Notes: generated by a model not told the origin, from the sequence alone. Positions 32,760-44,269 are shown, counted from the first letter of the stretch. The stretch is 64,000 nucleotides of DNA from Cherax quadricarinatus (GCF_038502225.1 NC_091357.1:3029913-3093912); one strand, 5' to 3'. Numbers and translations are program-made.

Positions 32760-33049
32760 GTATAATTTTCATTTTAATGTAAAAAAATAATGTTGTACCA
32801 AAAGAACCTTAGAAAACTTACCTAACCTTATTATAACAAGCGCAATTTAATTTAGCCTAGTCCAACTAAATATACTTTAGATAAGTTTACAATAATTTAT
32901 TAATAAACAAATACAACGAACTTTTTTTTCGTTAGGTTCAGAATAATTTTTGCGAAATTATTGCAAACACAAATTTTCGCTTGCCTTATTCAGCAAGAAT
33001 AGCGTTGCTATTTAAGCCAAAATAGCAAGTTTTACCTATTCGGCACGAC
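32760..33049 (+). mobile_element. MITE copy M3, left end missing
   Basis: Same orientation as M1, with TTAGAAAACTTACCTAACCT inside and the right end TTTACCTATTCGGCACGAC followed by TATATAT. The left inverted repeat is lost or too diverged to place. Confidence 0.75.
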
Positions 33050-33800
33050 ATTATATATATTATCTGGCCGTCACCCACAAAGGTAGGGTGACTCAGGAAA
33101 GACAACACTTAGTGACCTGCCTGAAGCGCAATTAACCTTCAAGCAGCAATATCTTCAGCCCTTTTTCAGAGTGCAGGCTCTGTACTTCCCACTTCCTGGA
33201 CTCCTGTCCAGCTAATCGGTTTCCCTGAATCCCTTCATAATTGTTACCTTGTTCACACTCTAATACGTCAAATTGTAAAAGCCTCTTGCCTCCATTCCCA
33301 TCTAACACGCTCACACAAGCCTGTTGGATGTCCAAGCACCTAAAGCTCAAACCCTACTTTAACTCCTCACTCAAACCTTCTTAGGATGACCCCTACCCCT
33401 TCTTCCCTCCACTACAGATTTATACACCCCTCCTCTCTAGGTCATCGTATTTTGCTCCATCCTCTCGAAACGTCTAAACCACCTCAACAACCCATTCTCA
33501 GCCCTCTGAATAATACCGTTAGTAAACTTGCACCTCCTTCTAATCGTCAAACTACGAATTCTCTGCATATTCCCTCCACACATTGCCCTCAGACACGACG
33601 TGTCCACTGCCTCTAGCCTCCTCCTCGCTGCAATGTTTAAAACCCACGCTTCACATTTATATAAAAATGTTGGTACCAATTCTTCAAGAAAAAAGTCATC
33701 TCCACAGATGCCTCAAAGCACCACCTACGTTTTTCTCGTCATTTCCATGTTACACCTCATCTTTCATAGCCCCGTCCGCCAACAAACCCACTTCCAAATA

Positions 33801-33924
33801 CAATGGGGTATGCTATAACGAATCTAATTGGTTCTAGAACCTCGTTCGTTATAGGGGTAATCCGTTCCAGGCCCCCATATACGACCACTTAATGAAAAAC
33901 CGTTCGTTATAGCACACTGCACTG
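33801..33924. mobile_element. 124-bp pogo-like MITE nested in a LINE
   Basis: The ends CAATGGGGTATGCTATAACG and (reverse complement) CAGTGCAGTGTGCTATAACG are about 18/22 matched inverted repeats. The element is flanked on both sides by TA, and the LINE reading resumes exactly across it (CCAAA-TA / TA-TCTG). The CAGTG start, GCTATAACGAA and TA duplication are typical of Tc1/mariner, especially pogo-type, elements. No ORF. Confidence 0.75.
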
Positions 33925-34146
33925 TATCTGTAGACATTAACTTTCACCATACTCCCTCCCTTACATAGCTTTTTGGTACTCTCCTCACCTTCATTTTTCC
34001 TATGTTCACCTCCAACTTTTTTTCCTCATGTATCAACCCAAATTCGTCAACCATTGTTTACAAATTCTCTTCAGAATCTCTTACAAGTACAGTATCATCA
34101 GTAAAAAGCAAACTGTACCAACTCCCACTATCAATTAGATTATTTT

Positions 34147-34312
34147 TTAACAAAACATACGAAAGAGGGAACACTGCAGCAGGCCTACTGGCCCATGCGA
34201 GGCAGGTCCAAGTCTCCTACTGGGTTAAGCCAATGACTCAACCCAGTCACGTCAAGTCATACTCACTTAAGGAGCACGGCATCAGACCTACTAGCACAAG
34301 CTAGTCAGGTCC
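34147..34312 (-). mobile_element. 3' tail of a family D-like LINE
   Basis: The reverse complement contains CCTGCCTCGCATGGGCCAGT, AGGCCTGCTGCAGTGTTCCC and a TCGTATGTTTTG end, parallel to 5990-6075. It is inserted in the family C pseudogene. Confidence 0.75.
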
Positions 34313-34480
34313 AACTCACACGTCTTTCCAACACCAGAACATTCACATTCACAACCCCAGCTTGTTAAAAAAACTCATACTGACATCACACAACTCTGCC
34401 TAAGGCCTATTTTTACTGGAAAATAACCTTCCTCTTTCCTAAAAAAATCCTAAGCTGAGCCTCACTATCCTCACAAAATC

Positions 34481-34799
34481 TAAATATACTCGTATTCATC
34501 AAATAAATTCATTTGTAATAAATTAAATTATTATTTAAAAATTACGTGCCTGAATAATTAATGAACAACTTAACTAGACATTTTACATAACTTCCAATTT
34601 AATTTTTTATAGAGAACTTTGTGTGTTTGTAATTTCCGGACGAGAGGAGAATATTTAATTATTTGACGTTTTGCTTTCGGTAAATTCACGTTTTTCTCTG
34701 GCATAAATTTTTTTTTTCCATTTCATACATGAATCAACATTCATGGAAAGTTGTCTATCAAATGATATATTTTTAATGCATAATAAACTGGCTATCTTG

Positions 34800-34800
<1 letters not shown>
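34481..34800. other. AT-rich spacer
   Basis: No gene or repeat recognised. Confidence 0.5.
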
Positions 34801-34873
<73 letters not shown>

Positions 34874-34888
34874 TATATATATATATAT
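34801..34888. repeat. (TA)n microsatellite
   Basis: TA run with one GA interruption. Confidence 0.95.
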
Positions 34889-34925
34889 GCAAAACAACCA
34901 CTCTGAAAGAATAGAGAAATTCCAA
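34889..34925 (-). mobile_element. PLE terminal-repeat fragment
   Basis: GCAAAACAACCACTCTGAAA and GAATAGAGAAATTCCAA match the outer part of the PLE end at 42545-42580 and 9870-9905. It is cut inside the stem I sequence (TTCCAA), where the 25-bp satellite starts. Confidence 0.65.
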
Positions 34926-36595
34926 CCGTTAATCTCCTTACTGTCAACCACCGTTAATCTCCTTACTGTCAACCACCGTTAATCTCCTTACCGTCAACTA
35001 CCGTTAATCTCCTTACTGTCAACCACCGTTAATCTCCTTACCGTCAACTACCGTTAATCTCCTTACTCTCAACCACCGTTAATCTCCTTACAGTCAACCA
35101 CCGTTAATCTCCTTACAGTCAACAACCGTTAATCTCCTTACAGTCAACCACCGTTAATCTCCTTACCGTCAACAACCGTTAATCTCCTTACTCTCAACCA
35201 CCGTTAACCTCCTTACAGTCAACCACCGTTAATCTCCTTACAGTCAACCACCGTTAATCTCCTCACAGTCAACAACCGTTAATCTCCTTACAGTCAACCA
35301 CCGTTAATCTCCTTACAGTCAACCACCGTTAATCTCCTTACAGTCAACAACCGTTAATCTCCTTACAGTCAACCACCGTTAACCTCCTTACAGTCAACCA
35401 CCGTTAATCTCCTTACAGTCAACCACCGTTAATCTCCTTACAGTCAACAACCGTTAATCTCCTTACAGTCAACCACCGTTAATCTCCTTACAGTCAACCA
35501 CCGTTAATCTCCTTACAGTCAACAACCGTTAATCTCCTTACAGTCAACCACCGTTAATCTCCTTACAGTCAACCACCGTTAATCTCCTTACAGTCAACAA
35601 CCGTTAATCTCCTTACAGTCAACCACCGTTAACCTCCTTACAGTCAACAACCGTTAATCTCCTTACAGTCAACCACCGTTAACCTCCTTACAGTCAACCA
35701 CCGTTAATCTCCTTACAGTCAACAACCGTTAATCTCCTTACAGTCAACCACCGTTAATCTCCTTACTGTCAACCACCGTTAATCTCCTTACCGTCAACAA
35801 CCGTTAATCTCCTTACTGTCAACCACCGTTAATCTCCTTACCGTCAACTACCGTTAATCTCCTTACTGTCAACCACCGTTAATCTCCTTACCGTCAACAA
35901 CCGTTAATCTCCTTACTGTCAACCACCGTTAACCTCCTTACAGTCAACCACCGTTTATCTCCTTACAGTCAACAACCGTTAATCTCCTTACAGTCAACCA
36001 CCGTTAATCTCCTTACCGTCAACAACCGTTAATCTCCTTACTCTCAACCACCGTTAACCTCCTTACAGTCAACCACCGTTAATCTCCTTACAGTCAACCA
36101 CCGTTAATCTCCTTACCGTCAACAACCGTTAATCTCCTTACAGTCAACCACCGTTAATCTCCTTACTGTCAACTACCGATAATATCCTTACAGTTAACCA
36201 CCGTTAATCTCTTTACTGTCAGCTACCGTTAATCTCCTTACTTTCAACCACCGTTAACCTCAATACTGTCTAACACAGTTAACTTTCTTATTGTCAACCA
36301 CCGTTAATCTCCTTACAGTCAACCACCGTTAATCTCCTTACTGTCAACTATCGTTAATCTCCTTACTGTCAACGACCGTTAATCTTCTTACTGTCAACCA
36401 CCGTTAATCTCCTTACTGTCAAACCACCGTTAATCTCCTTACTGTCAACCACCGTTAATCTCCTTACTGTCAACCACCGTTAACCTCCTTACAGTCAACC
36501 ACCGTTAATCTCCTTACTGTCAACCACCGTTAACCTCAACACTGTCAACCACCGTTAAGTTTCTTACTGTCAATCACAGTTAATCTCCTTACTGT
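34926..36595. repeat. 25-bp satellite, type 1 (about 67 units)
   Basis: The unit contains CCGTTAATCTCCTTACAGTC plus AACCA. In the middle (about 35230-35620) every third unit often ends AACAA instead, giving a 75-bp higher-order period. Right-hand units decay and grade into type 2 at 36540-36620. Confidence 0.96.
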
Positions 36596-39400
36596 CAATC
36601 ATCCACAGTCACCTTACTCTCAACCATTCACAGTCACCTTACTCTCAACCATTCACAGTCACCTTACTCTCAACCATCCACAGTCACCTTACTCTCAACC
36701 ATTCACAGTCACCTTACTCTCAACCATTCACAGTCACCTTACTCTCAACCATCCACAGTCACCTTACTCTCAACCATTCACAGTCACCTTACTCTCAACC
36801 ATCCACAGTCACCTTACTCTCAACCATCCACAGTCACCTTACTCTCAACCATCCACAGTCACCTTACTCTCACCATCCACTGTCATCTTACTCTCAACCA
36901 TCCAGTGTCACCTTACTCTCAACCATTCACAGTCACCTTACTCTCAACCATTCACAGTCACCTTACTCTCAACCATTCACAGTCACCTTACTCTCAACCA
37001 TCCACAGTCACCTTACTCTCAACCATTCACAGTCACCTTACTCTCAACCATTCACAGTCACCTTACTCTCAACCATCCACAGTCACCTTACTCTCAACCA
37101 TCCACAGTCACCTTACTCTCAACCATTCACAGTCACCTTACTCTCAACCATTCACAGTCACCTTACTCTCAACCATCCACAGTCACCTTACTCTCAACCA
37201 TCCACAGTCACCTTACTCTCAACCATTCACAGTCACACTCTCAACCATACACAGTCACCTTACTCTCAACCATCCACAGTCACCTTACTCTCAACCATTC
37301 ACAGTCACCTTACTCTCAACCATTCACAGTCACCTTACTCTCAACCATTCACAGTCACCTTACTCTCAACCATCCACAGTCACCTTACTCTCACCATCCA
37401 CTGTCATCTTACTCTCAACCATCCAGTGTCACCTTACTCTCAACCATTCACAGTCACCTTACTCTCAACCATCCACAGTCACCTTACTCTCAACCATCCA
37501 CAGTCACCTTACTCTCAACCATCCACAGTCACCTTACTCTCAACCATCCACAGTCACCTTACTCTCAACCATCCACAGTCACCTTACTCTCAACCATCCA
37601 CAGTCACCTTACTCTCAACCATCCACAGTCACCTTACTCTCAACCATCCACAGTCACCTTACTCTCAACCATCCACAGTCACCTTACTCTCAACCATCCA
37701 CAGTCACCTTACTCTCAACCACCCACAGTCACCTTACTCTCAACCATCCACAGTCACCTTACTCTCAACCGTCCACAGTCACCTTACTCTCAACCGTCCA
37801 CAGTCACCTTACTCTCAACCGTCCACAGTCACCTTACTCTCAACCATCCACAGTCACCTTACTCTCAACCATCCACAGTCACCTTACTCTCAACCTCCCA
37901 CAGTCACCTTACTCTCAATCATCCACAGTCACCTTACTCTCAACCACCCACAGTTACCTTACTCTCAACCGTCCACAGTCACCTTACTCTCAACCATCCA
38001 CAGTCACCTTACTCTCAACCATCCACAGTCACCTTACTCTCAACCGTCCACAGTCACCTTACTCTCAACCGTCCACAGTCACCTTACTCTCAACCATTCA
38101 CAGTCACCTTACTCTCAACCGTCCACAGTCACCTTACTCTCAACCGTCCACAGTCACCTTACTCTCAACCGTCCACAGTCACCTTACTCTCAACCGTCCA
38201 CAGTCACCTTACTCTCAACTATCCACAGTCACCTTACTCTCAACCGTCCACAGTCACCTTACTCTCAACCACCCACAGTCACCTTACTCTCAACCATCCA
38301 CAGTTACCTTACTCTCAACCGTCCACAGTCACCTTACTCTCAACCATCCACAGTCACCTTACTCTCAACCATCCACAGTCACCTTACTCTCAACCATCCA
38401 CAGTCACCTTACTCTCAACCTCCCACAGTCACCTTACTCTCAACCATCCACAGTCACCTTACTCTCAACCACCCACAGTTACCTTACTCTCAACCGTCCA
38501 CAGTCACCTTACTCTCAACCATCCACAGTCACCTTACTCTCAACCATCCACAGTCACCTTACTCTCAACCGTCCACAGTCACCTTACTCTCAACCGTCCA
38601 CAGTCACCTTACTCTCAACCATCCACAGTCACCTTACTCTCAACCGTCCACAGTCACCTTACTCTCAACCGTCCACAGTCACCTTACTCTCAACCGTCCA
38701 CAGTCACCTTACTCTCAACCGTCCACAGTCACCTTACTCTCAACCATCCACAGTCACCTTACTCTCAACCGTCCACAGTCACCTTACTCTCAACCACCCA
38801 CAGTCACCTTACTCTCAACCATCCACAGTTACCTTACTCTCAACCGTCCACAGTCACCTTACTCTCAACCATCCACAGTCACCTTACTCTCAACCACCCA
38901 CAGTCACCTTACTCTCAACCATCCACAGTCACCTTACTCTCAACCATCTACAGTCACCTTACTCTCAACCACCCACAGTCACCTTACTCTCAACCATCCA
39001 CAGTCACCTTACTCTCAACCATCCACAGTCACCTTACTCTCAACCACCCACAGTCACCTTACTCTCAACCATCCACAGTCACCTTACTCTCAACCGTCCA
39101 CAGTCACCTTACTCTCAACCATCCACAGTCACCTTACTCTCAACCATCCACAGTCTCCTTACTCTCAACCATCCACAGTCTCCTTACTGTCAACCATCCA
39201 CAGTCTCCTTACTGTCAACCATCCACAGTCTCCTTACTCTCAACCATCCACAGTCTCCTTACTGTCAACCATCCACAGTCACCTTACTCTCAACCATCCA
39301 CAGTCACCTTACTCTCAACCATCCACAGTCACCTTACTCTCAACCATCCACAGTCACCTTACTCTCAACCACTATCATTCTCCTTATTCTTAGCCACCTT
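36596..39400. repeat. 25-bp satellite, type 2 (about 112 units)
   Basis: The unit contains AACCATCCACAGTCACCTTA plus CTCTC, with ATT, GTC, CCC and other variants at the ATC position. The period is the same 25 bp as type 1, and the CTTACTSTCAACCA core is shared. With no stop in any frame the array gives open frames up to 832 codons, repeating every 25 residues; these are not genes. Confidence 0.96.
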
Positions 39401-39488
39401 TAATCCCCTCACTGTCAATCACTATCAATCTCATTACTGTCAACTGTGAACAATCTCCTTACTGTCACCCATTTAAAAATATATATAT

Positions 39489-39866
39489 GTCGTGTCGAAT
39501 AGGTAAAACCTGCGATTTTGGCTTAAATAGCAACTCTCTTCTTGCCGAATAAGGCAAGCGAAAATTTGTGTATGCAATAATATCGCAGAAATCATTATGA
39601 ACCTAAGGGAAAAAAATATATTTCATTGTGTTTATTATTAAATTATTGAAAACTTATCAAAAATATATTTAGTTGGATTAGGCTAAATTAAATTGCGCTT
39701 GTTATAATAAGGTTAGGTAAGTTTTCTAAGGTTCTTTTGGTACAAAATTATTAATTTTTACATTAACATAAATGAAAAAATATATCTTGACACGTATAAG
39801 AGAAAATTTGAGGAAGGACTTAATTTAAAATGAGTTCTTGCTAATTGACCAATTTCACCTATATAT
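39489..39866 (-). mobile_element. MITE copy M4
   Basis: Starts GTCGTGTCGAATAGGTAAAA in the same orientation as M2. Its far end (CTAATTGACCAATTTCACCT) lacks a proper inverted repeat and runs straight into the next copy. Confidence 0.8.
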
Positions 39867-40205
39867 GTAGTGCCGAATAGGTAAAATTGGTGAAGAACTC
39901 GTTTAAAATTAAGTCCCTTCTGCAATTTTCTATTATCCATTTAAAAATATATATTTTTCGTTTATGTTAATATAAAAATTAATAATTTTGTACTAAAACA
40001 AAAAAAAATTATAACAAGAGCGATTTAATTTAGCCTAAACCAACTAAGTATATTTTAAATATGTTTACAATTTAATAATAAATAAACAATGAAATTTTTT
40101 CGTTATTTTCAGAATGGTTTTTGCGAAATTATTGCATACACTAATTTTCGCTTGCCTTATTCGGCAAGAAGAACGTTGCTATTTAAGCTAAATTCGCACC
40201 TGTAT
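39867..40205 (+). mobile_element. MITE copy M5, inverted against M4
   Basis: Begins GTAGTGCCGAATAGGTAAAA and reads in the opposite direction to M4. Its right end is cut after ATTTAAGCTAAATTCGCACC. Together with M4 it forms a large imperfect palindrome of about 700 bp. Confidence 0.8.
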
Positions 40206-40555
40206 GACCATGCCCGCGTTATTGTGTAATGTACCTTACACCTTCACGTATAGTGATCGTTTTTTCTGATTAACAACACACTATCTAATAGTGGTGGTTG
40301 TGTTTACAAGGTCTCATACATTCTATGCTTTGATATACTGGACGAACTAATTAACAACTTGAAACCAGATTAGCTTAACATCAGTATTCAATTAGGATGG
40401 GCCAAGAGTCGAATGCTATCTTCAACCTTCTCGGTCCTTGCAATCACCCACTGGGGCGGGTTGCTGCTCAGATCATTGTACCCAGTAGTTCCATCATGGA
40501 AAGGTAATTGAATCCTCGCTCTTAAAATATGATAGGAATGCCTTATATGGTTCAA
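40206..40555. other. unassigned DNA
   Basis: No gene or repeat recognised. Confidence 0.5.
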
Positions 40556-40813
40556 GTTATACCTGGAGTTTACCTGGAGAGAGTTCCGGGGGTCAACGCC
40601 CCCGCGGCCCGGTCTGTGACCAGGCCTCCTTAGGTCAGTGTCCCAGGATGCGACCCACACCAGTCGACTAACACCCAGGTACCCATTTTACTGATGGGGA
40701 ACATAGACAACAGGTGGAAAGAAACACGTCCAATGTTTCTACTCTGGCTGGGAATCGAACCCAGGCCCTCACCGTGTGAAGCGAGAGCGTTAACCACCAG
40801 GCCACCAGAGGTT
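40556..40813 (-). mobile_element. tRNA-derived SINE with a family B LINE tail
   Basis: On the minus strand the tRNA-like head GGTGGCCTGGTGGTTAACGC has a perfect box B (GGGTTCGATTCCC). The body GGTACCTGGGTGTTAGTCGA and GGTCGCATCCTGGGACACTG matches the SINEs at 8262 and 21890. The tail is AGGCCTGGTCACAGACCGGG ... CTCCAGGTAAACTCCAGGTA, the 3' end of the family B LINE. A SINE borrowing a LINE 3' tail is the usual way such elements recruit LINE reverse transcriptase. Confidence 0.85.
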
Positions 40814-41505
40814 GGACAAAATCGACAGCTATTTAATGGAGTCTTCTGTTCATAACTTTAAGCAACAGTGCTGTATGAAATCGCAGGACTGCTATGTCAT
40901 GAGGCTTCATGAAGATTTGGTGACATTAGACCAATGTTCTCCGAACCTATGCTCATGTTTTTTCCATCGTGAACGTACCCTGCCCATTGGTATATAACCA
41001 TTAGGAGTAAACCTATTTAGCTACGGTGGGATAAAGGTAATGTAAGGTTACAGGTACACGAGGTTAGATGCTGCAATCAGAGTTTGCAACATGGTAATTA
41101 TAACTAATTTTGTGGATTACGACTCACCAAAGTTAGTTGTAACAGAAAAAAAACATTAATTGTCTAGTTATTAGGTCTTAAAGAATGATCTGAATACTAA
41201 TATAGATAAGTAACCAAGGAATAGGCATCATAATTGATAACGAAGATATCGCTAGGCAGTATTTAGGAATATACGATGGGATTCTCAAACATTCTATAAT
41301 CCTCGGGAGACTTAAGGTATATTAAACAGAGAAATGATCGCATTTAACTTTTTTAATTAGAAGGTTTACATATAATATTCTTTTGTACATGTATCATCAA
41401 TTAGTGAAATATAATGTCTTACGTCACGTGACCTGTTGGCTGTGATTACATGAAACTTAGGATTAATTATTGCATCTATTAAGCTCTTCTTTGCTTTATG
41501 TAAAC
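40814..41505. other. AT-rich spacer, no gene seen
   Basis: A 61-codon open frame at 40812-40997 has no recognisable content. Confidence 0.5.
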
Positions 41506-42255
41506 TAAGATGGCCTCTGCTACCCATCCCCAGGTGTAGGTGTGTTGGGTGTTAGTGTGGCTGGTGTCTGGGATGCCCTCTGCTACCCATCCCCAGGTGT
41601 AGGTGTGTTGGGTGTTAGTGTGGCTGTGTCTGGGATGCCCTCTGCTACCCATCCCCAGGTGTAGGTGTGTTGGGTGTTAGTGTGGCTGGTGTCTGGGATG
41701 CCCTCTGCTACCCATCCCCAGGTGTAGGTGTGTTGGGTGTTAGTGTGGCTGTGTCTGGGATGCCCTCTGCTACCCATCCCCAGGTGTAGGTGTGTTGGGT
41801 GTTAGTGTGGCTGGTGTCTGGGATGCCCTCTGTTACCCATCCTCAGGTGTAGGTGTGTTGGGTGTTAGTGTGGCTGTGTCTGGGATGCCCTCTGCTACCC
41901 ATCCCCAGGTGTAGGTGTGTTGGGTGTTAGTGTGGCTGTGTCTGGGATGCCCTCTGCTACCCATCCCCAGGTGTAGTTGTGTTGGGTGTTAGTGTGGCTG
42001 TGTCTGGGATGCCCTCTGCTACCCATCCCCAGGTGTAGTTGTGTTGGGTGTTAGTGTGGCTGTGTCTGGGATGCCCTCTGCTACCCATCCCCAGGTGTAG
42101 TTGTGTTGGGTGTTAGTGTGGCTGTGTCTGGGATGCCCTCTGCTACCCATCCCCAGGTGTAGGAGTGTTGGGTGTTAGTGTGGCTGTGTCTGGGATGCCC
42201 TCTGCTACCCATCCCCAGGTGTAGGTGTGTTGGGTGTTAGTGTGGCTGGTGTCGC
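41506..42255. repeat. 62-bp tandem array (about 12 units)
   Basis: The unit contains GATGCCCTCTGCTACCCATC, CCCAGGTGTAGGTGTGTTGG and GTGTTAGTGTGGCTGTGTCT. Length variants of about 64 bp carry GGCTGGTGTC. Sequence differences are few. Confidence 0.95.
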
Positions 42256-42321
42256 TACACTAATCTTACTTTGAGAAAACTTCCATTCCTTTCTTCTGTT
42301 ACTACTCTTGCAACATTGCAT

Positions 42322-42363
42322 AGCTCCTGATGACGCATGGAGACGTGTGAAAGTACTTGAGCT
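42322..42363 (+). ncRNA. hammerhead-like ribozyme motif H6
   Basis: AGCTC (42322-42326); perfect CTGATGA (42327-42333); hairpin 42334-42348 around GGAG with a weak stem; perfect GAAA (42349-42352); GTACT, making the palindrome AGTACT with the last A; T42358; GAGCT (42359-42363), which pairs 5/5 with AGCTC as stem I. It has the best core and stem I of the set. Stem II here needs G-U pairs. It lies about 200 bp outside the PLE end at 42540. Confidence 0.55.
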
Positions 42364-42392
42364 GAATTTCTTCATCCACCGTGGCTTGTCTT

Positions 42393-42401
42393 GCACGCAC
42401 G

Positions 42402-42447
<46 letters not shown>
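42393..42447. repeat. (CA)n microsatellite with CACG start
   Basis: Three CACG units then CA dinucleotides. Confidence 0.95.
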
Positions 42448-42449
<2 letters not shown>

Positions 42450-42573
42450 AATAGGGTAGCAGCACACTGCGGATATATACTATTTTACTAAAAAAAAAAC
42501 AAATTCTGACCTCAAGATCGCAGTAAACAGGTGATTTTAGAATATGAAGAACAACCACTCTGAAGAAATAATA

Positions 42574-42617
42574 GAATTCCCAGCGCTTTCGTGATTCCTC
42601 ACATTATCGAGGAACTG
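42574..42617 (-). ncRNA. hammerhead-like motif H7 (decayed)
   Basis: On the minus strand: AGTTCC; TCGATAA; T; stem GTGA/TCAC with GGAA loop; GAAA; GCGCT making AGCGCT; G; GGAATT pairing with AGTTCC (one G-U). The G at the cleavage position and the changed U4 predict inactivity. Confidence 0.35.
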
Positions 42618-42784
42618 TAAAAATAAAAAAAAATCAACAGAAAGACATATAAGGAACTAGACAACACTGACTTTTTATGATATAAGTGAAACACAGTTTA
42701 TATTCTACACAAACATTAAGAATTTAACTTGTCTAATGTATCTTAAATTCTTTCCAGATTTTATTAATTATAAATGAATCCAAA

Positions 42785-43390
42785 TTGTATAATCCAAAAT
42801 TAATATTCATATTATTTTCAAAACTATTTACGAAACTTGATTATATTCCTGTGGATCATTTCTATAGGGAATATTTTGACAAAATCCTTCCCAATAGAGC
42901 TAAATGTTATAGATATAATGATATTTTGTGTCTTAGGCCTAAGAATATAGATACAAACCATTTTCTTGTTAAAGTAAATAATTTAGCTCATTCCATAATT
43001 TTTTGTGTTGAATTTGAACAAAACTCATCGCCATTTCTAGATGTTTTAGTTATTAAGAAGAACAATGTTTTTAAATTTAAAATTTACATAAAACCAACAA
43101 GTAACTGTTGTTATGTACACTAATATTCTTCACATCAAGATAGAGTTAAACTCTATGTATACTCATTAATGTTTTTGAGACCTTGACGTATTTGCAGCCT
43201 AGAATTTATAGATAAAGAAATTTCGAAAAATTTGTGAAATTAATAATCTAAAATACCCAAAAATTTCATTTGTAAATCTTTTAATATTGCTAGAAATACT
43301 TTTTTTTTTACAATTCAGAAAGGGACAACAACTCTTATTCAACTAACAATATGTTGGTCCTCCCTTACCATGAAAACTTGGTTGATATGC
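42785..43390 (+). pseudogene. Penelope-like RT, C-terminal part
   Basis: The open frame 42785-43123 includes RYNDILCLRP, at the position of the catalytic YxDD motif of PLE reverse transcriptases (one Asp replaced by Asn). It then has FLVKVNNLAHSIIFCVEFEQ and FLDVLVIKKN...FKIYIKPTSNCCYVH, characteristic of PLEs. After a TAA and a shift it continues (VKLYVYSLMFLR, RICSLEFIDKEI) to NNMLVLPYHENLVDM at about 43390, where a LINE is inserted. Dead copy. Confidence 0.82.
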
Positions 43391-43700
43391 AACTTCCCCC
43401 CAATGAAAAGCAGGGGGGGGGGCACTAGCACGATAAGAGACAGCACAAGTGTGAGGGACCCAAGACTGTTCAACTTCTTCCCAGCATACATAAGAGGGAT
43501 TACCAATAGACCCCTGGCTGTCTTCAAGAAGGCAGTGGACAGGCACCTAAAGCCAGTACCTGACCAGCCGGGCTGTGGTTCCTACGTCAGGTTGCGTGCG
43601 GCCAACAGTAACAGCCTGGTTGATTAGACCCTGATCCACCATGAGGCCTGTCACAGACCGGGCCGCGGGGGCGTTGACCCCCAAAACCCTCTCCAGGTAT
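43391..43700 (+). mobile_element. family B LINE inserted in the PLE
   Basis: Begins at CCCCCAATGAAAAGCAGGGG and continues through RLFNFFPAYIRGITNRPLAV and the CCAGCCGGGCTGTGGTTCCT block. It ends in AACCCTCTCCAGGTA. It is the last 310 bp of the LINE type at 10256-12018. PLE sequence resumes directly after it. Confidence 0.85.
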
Positions 43701-43739
43701 AAAAATTTTAATTAATATCAGTCATATTTAAAAATCTTG

Positions 43740-44008
43740 ATACAGTAAAAAATCATTCGATAAAAACTGCACCAGAAATGCTGACGGTTGTAGCTACAAG
43801 ATTCCTTGTGAAGCATGTGATAAAGTTTATTATGGCCAAACTGGTGAAAATCTTGAACTAAGATTAAAACAACATAAATATAGTATTTGAAGTGGACAAG
43901 ATTCTAATGTTGTGTTTGTTCGTCTGACAAAATTTTATCCATCCAGTTGATTTTCAAAAGCTGAGAAAATTGTATCTAACAAGTCCATGGCTGAGAGGAA
44001 TATAATAA
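43740..44008 (+). pseudogene. Penelope-like GIY-YIG endonuclease domain
   Basis: Reads NADGCSYKIPCEACDKVYYG then QTGENLELRLKQHKYSI before a TGA, with later fragments (SNVVFVRLTKF, FSKAEKIVSN, AERNIIK). The YKIPC..C..VYYGQTG...R..QHK pattern, with its paired cysteines, is the PLE-type GIY-YIG nuclease that nicks target DNA. Stops make it non-functional. Confidence 0.82.
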
Positions 44009-44163
44009 AATAGTCTCATAAAAAATAATTTAAAAAATGTGAATAAATTTTTTGGGTCATAAAAATTGTTTCACTTATGTCATCATAAAAAGTCAGGTGT
44101 TGTAAGGTGACTGTGAAGTGTAGTCTCGTCCTTATGTGCCTTCCTGTTGATCATTTATTTTTT

Positions 44164-44207
44164 CAGTTCCTTGATAATGTGAGAAATCACGAAAACGCTT
44201 GGAATTC
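44164..44207 (+). ncRNA. hammerhead-like motif H8 (U3/A8 type)
   Basis: AGTTCC (44165-44170); TTGATAA (44171-44177), CUGAUGA with U3 and A8; T; stem GTGA/TCAC (44179-44182 with 44187-44190), loop GAAA; GAAA (44191-44194); ACGCT, a one-base variant of the AGCGCT palindrome; T44200; GGAATT (44201-44206), pairing 6/6 with AGTTCC counting one G-U. It lies at the right end of the PLE. Confidence 0.42.
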
Positions 44208-44269
44208 TACTATTTATCATAGTATTTGCTCTGCATATTTTGATATCAACTGTATACTGTGTTCAGAAT

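Larger units (their letters stand above)
33058..34480 (-). pseudogene. decayed family C LINE with two nested insertions
   Basis: The 3' UTR (33058-33330), C-terminal region (33437-33679, with RRRLEAVDTSCLRAMCGG) and further pieces to 34480 follow the order of the LINE at 44361-46608. It is interrupted at 33801-33924 by a MITE and at 34147-34312 by a family D 3' tail. Many stops. It is older than the copies at 44-48 kb. Confidence 0.8.

Noticed and set aside
36905..39403. 832-codon frame (longest in the window)
   Set aside because: A 25-bp stop-free satellite read in frame repeats every 25 residues. All three plus frames are similarly open.
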